A stretch of DNA of 27,588 nt from Oxalobacteraceae bacterium UBA4003 (GTDB lineage: Bacteria > Pseudomonadota > Gammaproteobacteria > Burkholderiales > Burkholderiaceae_D). The position numbers and the translations under genes are program-made. Positions 23,937 to 27,588 of the stretch are shown piece by piece (within the stretch, counting starts at the first letter, position 1; each line of letters starts with the position of its first letter). The DNA is taken from assembly GCA_002384815.1 (NCBI GenBank), contig DGBN01000009.1:4973-32560 (forward strand). The letters run 5' to 3'. The notes under the pieces were generated by a model. It did not search any database and had not been told where the DNA came from. It saw only the letters and a list, made by a program, of their open reading frames with translations.

Positions 23937-24569
23937 TCAGACGCGACGCCTGAACCATCCCGCCAGCGACATCCGATCACGCGTCGCCGGTAGCACTTCA
24001 TGCGGCATATCGGCAGACATGAACAACACGAGCCGGCCGCCCAGTGGCGCAATGTCTTCCTTCTCCTTTTCCTCAGTATGCAGCCGCAGGGCACCACCCT
24101 GTTCTGGCAACCAATCCGGATTGAGATAAACCACTGCTGAAACAGTACGGCAGTCATCGTCCCGAAAACGATCCAGATGCTTGCGGTAATACGTACCGGG
24201 CGCATAAATAGCGAAGTGGCTCTCGTACTCATCCAGACCCAGATAAAGCGACTGATTCAGCACCAGCCGCACATCTTCCATGATCTGCAAATAACGATCG
24301 CATGCAATCGACTGTCCGACTTTCAGCCAGGCAATCTGATCGCCACGAATGTCTGACCGCAACACCTGCCCGTCGGCACGGCCAATCCCGGCCGACTTCA
24401 GCAAACCGACCGTGCGCATCTCCCTGCACTCAGCAGCCAATGAGCTTGTCAGCTCATCCGGGAGAAAAAAATCCTGCTGCAACCAGCCCTGTGTTTCCAG
24501 ATCATTGCAAATCTTCGATTGCAATGCGTTGCTAAAGCCTGCCTGAGCATGAGGGGGTTCTAAAAGCAT
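23937..24569 (-). CDS. 2-oxoglutarate/Fe(II) dioxygenase (prolyl-hydroxylase-like)
   Basis: A 210-residue member of the 2OG-Fe(II) oxygenase superfamily. The metal triad is visible as His131 and Asp133 in YRKHLDRFRDDD, and His190 in MSADMPHEVLPA, with Arg199-x-Ser201 for the 2-oxoglutarate carboxylate. The YLNPDWLPEQGGALRLH segment between them is typical of prolyl 4-hydroxylase-like (SM-20/EGLN-type) bacterial proteins. I used the ATG at 24569; an in-frame start at 24638 would add 23 residues and reach into the MarR operator. The substrate is unknown; hydroxylation of EF-Tu or another protein is known in relatives. Confidence 0.88.
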   Translation of the reverse strand: MLLEPPHAQAGFSNALQSKICNDLETQGWLQQDFFLPDELTSSLAAECREMRTVGLLKSAGIGRADGQVLRSDIRGDQIAWLKVGQSIACDRYLQIMEDVRLVLNQSLYLGLDEYESHFAIYAPGTYYRKHLDRFRDDDCRTVSAVVYLNPDWLPEQGGALRLHTEEKEKEDIAPLGGRLVLFMSADMPHEVLPATRDRMSLAGWFRRRV

Positions 24570-24643
24570 CGTTGAGTTTTCTGAAACGTAAGCGCAAATT
24601 GCGTCACACATTATGCGCCACTCAGGCTTGGAAAACAAAAATT

Positions 24644-24663
24644 ATAGTTGCATAGCAAATTAA
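24644..24663. repeat. First copy of a 20-base operator-like repeat, upstream of marR
   Basis: ATAGTTGCATAGCAAATTAA, containing the dyad TTGC-ATA-GCAA at 24648-24658. An identical 20-base copy lies before the tautomerase gene. It is 19 bases before the MarR start and lies in the divergent region shared with the dioxygenase gene. Confidence 0.7.
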
Positions 24664-24682
24664 ATTGACCTATTATCCTTCC

Positions 24683-25099
24683 ATGTTTGATCACTGCCTC
24701 TATTTCAATACAACTGCCCTGGCCCGCGCTCTGGAACGCGAATGGAGCAAGGCATTCAAGCCTTTCGGACTGACGCCATCGCAGGTATTCATGCTGAGGG
24801 TTGTTTTGAAGAAACCGGGTTTGCTGCAAAGCGAGTTGGCAAAGGAACTGGCAATTTCACGCTCAACCGCTACACGCACGCTGGATGGCTTGCAACAGCT
24901 GGGCTTGCTCAAACGTCAGGCGACAGAGAATGATGGCCGGGAGTCTGCTATCCAGCCGACTCCTTCGGGAATCGCAATGCAGGAACAGCTTGATGCTGCC
25001 AGCGGAGAAGTAACGAAACGTTTGAAAAAGGAATTAGGCATCGCTCATTTTGACGACACAGTAAGCAAAGTGAGAACCGTTCGCTCAGCCATGGGTTGA
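24683..25099 (+). CDS. MarR-family transcriptional regulator
   Basis: A 138-residue MarR-type regulator. The winged helix is at about 35-95, with GLLQSELAKELAISRSTATRTLDGLQQLGLLKRQ and the wing ENDGRESAIQPTPSG; dimerisation helices flank it. The ATG at 24683 gives a normal length. It precedes a tautomerase gene on the same strand, and each of the two genes has the same 20-base operator-like repeat in front, so it most likely represses both. Effector unknown; phenolic or electrophilic compounds are usual for the family. Confidence 0.92.
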   Translation: MFDHCLYFNTTALARALEREWSKAFKPFGLTPSQVFMLRVVLKKPGLLQSELAKELAISRSTATRTLDGLQQLGLLKRQATENDGRESAIQPTPSGIAMQEQLDAASGEVTKRLKKELGIAHFDDTVSKVRTVRSAMG

Positions 25100-25114
25100 G
25101 TATTTTTTAATTAT

Positions 25115-25134
25115 ATAGTTGCATAGCAAATTAA
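25115..25134. repeat. Second copy of the 20-base operator-like repeat, upstream of the tautomerase
   Basis: Identical in all 20 bases to the copy at 24644-24663, with the same TTGC-ATA-GCAA dyad at 25119-25129. It ends just before the AGGAG site of the tautomerase gene at 25147, so bound repressor would block transcription or initiation there. Confidence 0.7.
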
Positions 25135-25146
25135 TAGGAGTCCAAA

Positions 25147-25542
25147 ATGCCCATACTTAACGTGAAAGTAAGTGCAAAAAAATCGCCTGAATTGACCAAA
25201 CAGATATCTGAACTGTTACTTGATTTGACGACGCGCATCCTGAAAAAGAAACGCGAAGTAACAGCGATCGTCATCGACTTTGTCGAGCACGACAGCTGGA
25301 TCGTAGGAGGTTATTTTCTCAGCGAACAAAAGAAGAACAGCTTTTACTTCGACATCAAGATTACCGATGAAACCAATATCAAGGATGAAAAGGCGCTTTA
25401 CATCAAGGAAGCGTTTGCCGGATTCGCCCGTATTCTGGGGAATCTGCACGAAGAAAGCTACATCCATGTTCAGGACGTAAAAGCTGCATCGTATGGCTAT
25501 GGCGGATATACGCAAGAGTATCGCTATCACCATCAAGTTTGA
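25147..25542 (+). CDS. Tautomerase-superfamily protein with two fused 4-OT-like units
   Basis: A 131-residue member of the tautomerase superfamily, whose catalytic residue is the N-terminal proline exposed by removal of Met (MPILNVKVSAKK). Residues 2-55 form one beta-alpha-beta unit and residues 65-115 appear to form a second (FYFDIKITDETN, then a helix, then YIHVQDV), followed by SYGYGGYTQEYR, a typical end. The size is about twice that of 4-oxalocrotonate tautomerase and close to fused members such as malonate semialdehyde decarboxylase. The reaction is not known. AGGAG lies at the proper distance. It follows marR and its operator-like repeat. Confidence 0.87.
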   Translation: MPILNVKVSAKKSPELTKQISELLLDLTTRILKKKREVTAIVIDFVEHDSWIVGGYFLSEQKKNSFYFDIKITDETNIKDEKALYIKEAFAGFARILGNLHEESYIHVQDVKAASYGYGGYTQEYRYHHQV

Positions 25543-25601
25543 CCACTGAATGCAGTCTTCAGTGATCAGCGGAGTATCCGGTGAAACGGCATGTACAGGA
25601 T

Positions 25602-25646
25602 GGCAGGGTGGACTTGAATACGCCAATAGATGGCGCTGCCCTTTTT
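25602..25646 (+). terminator. Candidate intrinsic terminator of the marR-tautomerase operon
   Basis: GGCAG (25602-25606) pairs with CTGCC (25636-25640) and encloses CGCC-N7-GGCG (25621-25635); CTTTTT follows. A separate 7-base stem (CACTGAA/TTCAGTG, 25544-25564) lies right after the tautomerase stop. Nothing else is visible in 25543-25701. Confidence 0.55.
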
Positions 25647-25701
25647 ATAATACGTTTACCGCAAGCTGAGCATTTCTATTCTTCGAGCTCGGTGAGCAGA
25701 C

Positions 25702-26376
25702 TTATTCACTGTGCGTATTGATCTGTCTTACTTCCAGCTTTCCATCGCGTATTTTCAAGCGCTGTACGCCAGGCAAGGCAATCAGGTCGCGGTCATGACA
25801 TGCCATGATGACGCTGTTGCCTTCGCTTACCAAAGCTGGAATCAGGGCAATCACTTGTTCACGTGCCGCACCATCCAGATTCGCCGTCGGCTCATCCAGC
25901 AGGAGCAGCTTGGGCGCAAGCGCGCGCGCGCGCGCAAGTGCAACGCGCTGCTTCTCGCCGCCGGACAGGAAATTCGGGGCGCTCTTGCGTAAATGCGCAA
26001 TGCCGGCCCACTCTATCGCTTCTTCCACTTTTTCAGCGATGATATTTTTCGCTACGCCGCGCACCAACAAACCGTAGCCGACATTTTCTGCCACGCTGGT
26101 GGAAAACATCACCGGGTGCTGGTGCACATAGACGATGGCATCGCGCATCGCGCGCGGATAAGGCGACAGGTTCGCGGATTTTCCCTGAAATTGAACCTCG
26201 GCGGCATCGGCCGATTCCAGACCCGCCAGAATACGCATCAGCGTGCTTTTCCCGGAGCCGTTGGCTCCGGTCAGGACATAAGCCTGCGCCGGTGCGATCG
26301 ACAGATTTTTGATATCCAGCAAACGGCGTTGATGAAAATTTTTCTGCAGATGCTGAATCGATAACAAGGCATCCAT
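25702..26376 (-). CDS. tupC: Tungstate-type ABC transporter ATP-binding protein
   Basis: A 224-residue ABC ATPase. Walker A GANGSGKS at 37-44, signature LSGGEKQR at 137-144, Walker B LLLLDEPT at 157-164 and switch His in MACHDRD. The Q-loop region YVHQHPVMFSTSVAENVGYGL is characteristic of tungstate (TupC) ATPases. The ATG at 26376 overlaps the permease stop by one base (TGATG) with GAGGAAAA upstream, so the two are tightly coupled. A longer frame to 26568 only overlaps the permease. Confidence 0.87.
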   Translation of the reverse strand: MDALLSIQHLQKNFHQRRLLDIKNLSIAPAQAYVLTGANGSGKSTLMRILAGLESADAAEVQFQGKSANLSPYPRAMRDAIVYVHQHPVMFSTSVAENVGYGLLVRGVAKNIIAEKVEEAIEWAGIAHLRKSAPNFLSGGEKQRVALARARALAPKLLLLDEPTANLDGAAREQVIALIPALVSEGNSVIMACHDRDLIALPGVQRLKIRDGKLEVRQINTHSE

Positions 26377-27080
26377 CACGTTTTCCTCGCAGGACGCGTA
26401 TCGCCTTGCAGCAACATCATCCCCGCATTGATCAATAGCGCAAAGGCAACCAGCACGATACCGAGCGCAATACCTTGCGCAAACTCGCCTTTGCTGGTTT
26501 CCAGTGCGATCGCAGTAGTAATCGTACGTGTTTCCCCTGCGATATTTCCACCTACCATCATCGCGCAACCAACTTCGGAAATGACGCGACCGAAACCATT
26601 GATCACTGCAGCCATCACTCCGAAACGAACTTCATGCAAAACCGTCAGCATCACGCGCCATCTGGAAGCACCATGCACGATGGCAGTCTCAGCCAGCCGC
26701 GGATCGGCTGCCTGCACTGCAGACAAGGAAAAGGCAATCAACACCGGCAGCACAATCAATACTTGTCCGAGAATGACGCCCGACTGTGTAAACAGCCATT
26801 GCAGAGATCCTAAAGGCCCCTGGCGCGACAGCATCAGATACAGCAATAGCCCTATCAATACGGTCGGCAGGGACAAGGCCGCTTGCGCAATCCAGATCAC
26901 GATACGACGCCCGACAAATTCGTGTGTCGCAATCAGGTAACCAAACAGTACCGCAATCGGCGTGGCAATGAACAGACCGACAATCGATGTCTTGAGCGAG
27001 ATCCAGACAATTCTCCATAGCACCGGATCGCCCGAAAAGAGCAAACCGAAAGCAGCCTGGGTGGCATCAATTAATGGCAT
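26376..27080 (-). CDS. tupB: Tungstate-type ABC transporter permease
   Basis: A 234-residue inner-membrane permease with five to six hydrophobic segments. The opening AAFGLLFSGDPVLWRIVWISL is typical of TupB, and the coupling loop AETAIVHGASRWRVMLTVLHEV carries the EAA-like motif that contacts the ATPase. GRVISEVGCAMMVGGNI follows, a well-conserved TupB/ModB segment. Tungstate is the better call than molybdate from these features, but sulfate/molybdate relatives are close. It lies downstream of fdhD after a 106-base gap. Confidence 0.87.
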   Translation of the reverse strand: MPLIDATQAAFGLLFSGDPVLWRIVWISLKTSIVGLFIATPIAVLFGYLIATHEFVGRRIVIWIAQAALSLPTVLIGLLLYLMLSRQGPLGSLQWLFTQSGVILGQVLIVLPVLIAFSLSAVQAADPRLAETAIVHGASRWRVMLTVLHEVRFGVMAAVINGFGRVISEVGCAMMVGGNIAGETRTITTAIALETSKGEFAQGIALGIVLVAFALLINAGMMLLQGDTRPARKT

Positions 27081-27186
27081 GGAAAATGATGAAGTAAGTG
27101 ACGACGAATACTGTCGACTATTTATTGTGCAAAGGCAATTCTAGCCCACTCTAAAAACATGCCGGCAAAAGGTACTTGCGTACGAC

Positions 27187-27588
27187 TCAGGCTACGTGCA
27201 GGGAAGCATCCAGCAAATGCGGTTCGTACACCATGCGTTCCTTGCCAGTCACCAGCAAAAAGTGTTTGCCGGTACAACGTGCCAGCAAAGTCATATTGAC
27301 CTTTTCCGCTACCAGATGGCCCATTTGCGTGGTGCCGGAACGCGAGATCAGGAATGGCATTCCCATCTGCGCACCCTTGATCACCATTTCGGAAGTCAGG
27401 CGGCCGGTGGTGTAGAACACCTTGTCGGCGCCACTGATATTTTCCAGCCACATGATGCCGGCAATGGAGTCGACTGCATTGTGACGGCCGACGTCTTCAA
27501 TGAAATATTGCAAGTCGCCTTCAGATGAAAACAGACCGCAGCCATGTACCGAACCTGCCTTTGCATATACCGAATCCTGCGTGCGTAT
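27187..27588 (-). CDS. fdhD: Formate dehydrogenase accessory sulfurtransferase FdhD (partial)
   Basis: The C-terminal 133 residues of FdhD; the N-terminus, including the sulfur-carrying cysteine loop, lies beyond the right edge. FdhD passes sulfur from the IscS desulfurase to the molybdenum or tungsten cofactor of formate dehydrogenase. Visible family motifs are HGCGLF, EDVGRHNAVDSIAG, FYTTGRLTSEMV, KGAQMGMPFLISRSGTT and a hydrophobic end. It is upstream of the tungstate-type transporter genes on the same strand, which points to a formate dehydrogenase gene cluster outside the window. Confidence 0.96.
   Translation of the reverse strand: MRTQDSVYAKAGSVHGCGLFSSEGDLQYFIEDVGRHNAVDSIAGIMWLENISGADKVFYTTGRLTSEMVIKGAQMGMPFLISRSGTTQMGHLVAEKVNMTLLARCTGKHFLLVTGKERMVYEPHLLDASLHVA

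Noticed and set aside
24570..24638. Longer N-terminus for the 2OG dioxygenase
   Set aside because: It has no ribosome-binding site and the added residues look unlike the family start; the first ATG with a family-like beginning is at 24569.
26377..26568. 64-residue N-terminal extension of the tungstate-type ATPase
   Set aside because: It is the permease coding region read in another frame; the ATPase proper begins at 26376 with a good ribosome-binding site.

Overview
The window reads as chromosomal DNA of a heterotrophic betaproteobacterium. The gene repertoire (TRAP transport, CbpA/CbpM, SoxR with a flavin reductase, GntR/LysR/TetR/MarR regulators, FdhD beside a tungstate ABC system), the moderate GC content and the protein styles resemble Oxalobacteraceae such as Herminiimonas or Janthinobacterium. 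That placement is inference; no rRNA or marker gene here proves it. I found no rRNA, tRNA, CRISPR array, prophage or insertion sequence.

Region 1 (1-7158) is a small-molecule uptake and conversion cluster. A TRAP transporter runs leftward (dctP, dctQ, partial dctM) from a promoter region shared with a divergent GntR/FCD regulator. A LysR regulator is divergent from a maleate cis-trans isomerase homologue with both catalytic cysteines. A TetR regulator and an MFS carrier follow. The layout suggests uptake and isomerisation of a C4-dicarboxylate or related acid.

Region 2 (7195-13110) is mostly housekeeping: a methyltransferase tightly coupled to smpB; a 670-base stretch with a strong promoter, a 51-codon ORF and a large hairpin upstream of an rnk-type gene; a 46-residue membrane microprotein overlapping rnk; a MarC-family protein; phosphatidylserine decarboxylase; an orphan ORF; and a nitronate monooxygenase-type flavoprotein.

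Region 3 (13111-17526) holds stress and redox genes. A VIT/CCC1 metal transporter and cbpA-cbpM lie downstream of a good FNR/Anr box, with a 13-codon leader ORF overlapping the cbpA start. soxR is divergent from a flavin reductase whose promoter has a SoxR box inside a 19-bp spacer. A DMT permease follows.

Region 4 (17734-20844) has a YadG/YadH-type ABC pair, a secreted LprI/DUF1311 protein behind a second FNR-type box, an NTF2-like protein and a small GNAT-like protein.

Region 5 (21107-25542) holds electrophile and redox response units: ArsR-MFS-Old Yellow Enzyme on the minus strand with a long perfect dyad upstream, a 2OG-Fe(II) dioxygenase, and a MarR-tautomerase pair carrying the same 20-base operator-like sequence before each gene.

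Region 6 (25702-27588) carries a tungstate-type ABC permease and ATPase downstream of fdhD (truncated by the window edge), which points to metal and cofactor supply for a formate dehydrogenase. No substrate-binding protein gene is visible beside them.

Most regulators sit beside their likely targets with recognisable dyads. The main interest of the window is this regulatory architecture plus several very small ORFs, rather than one large unknown system.
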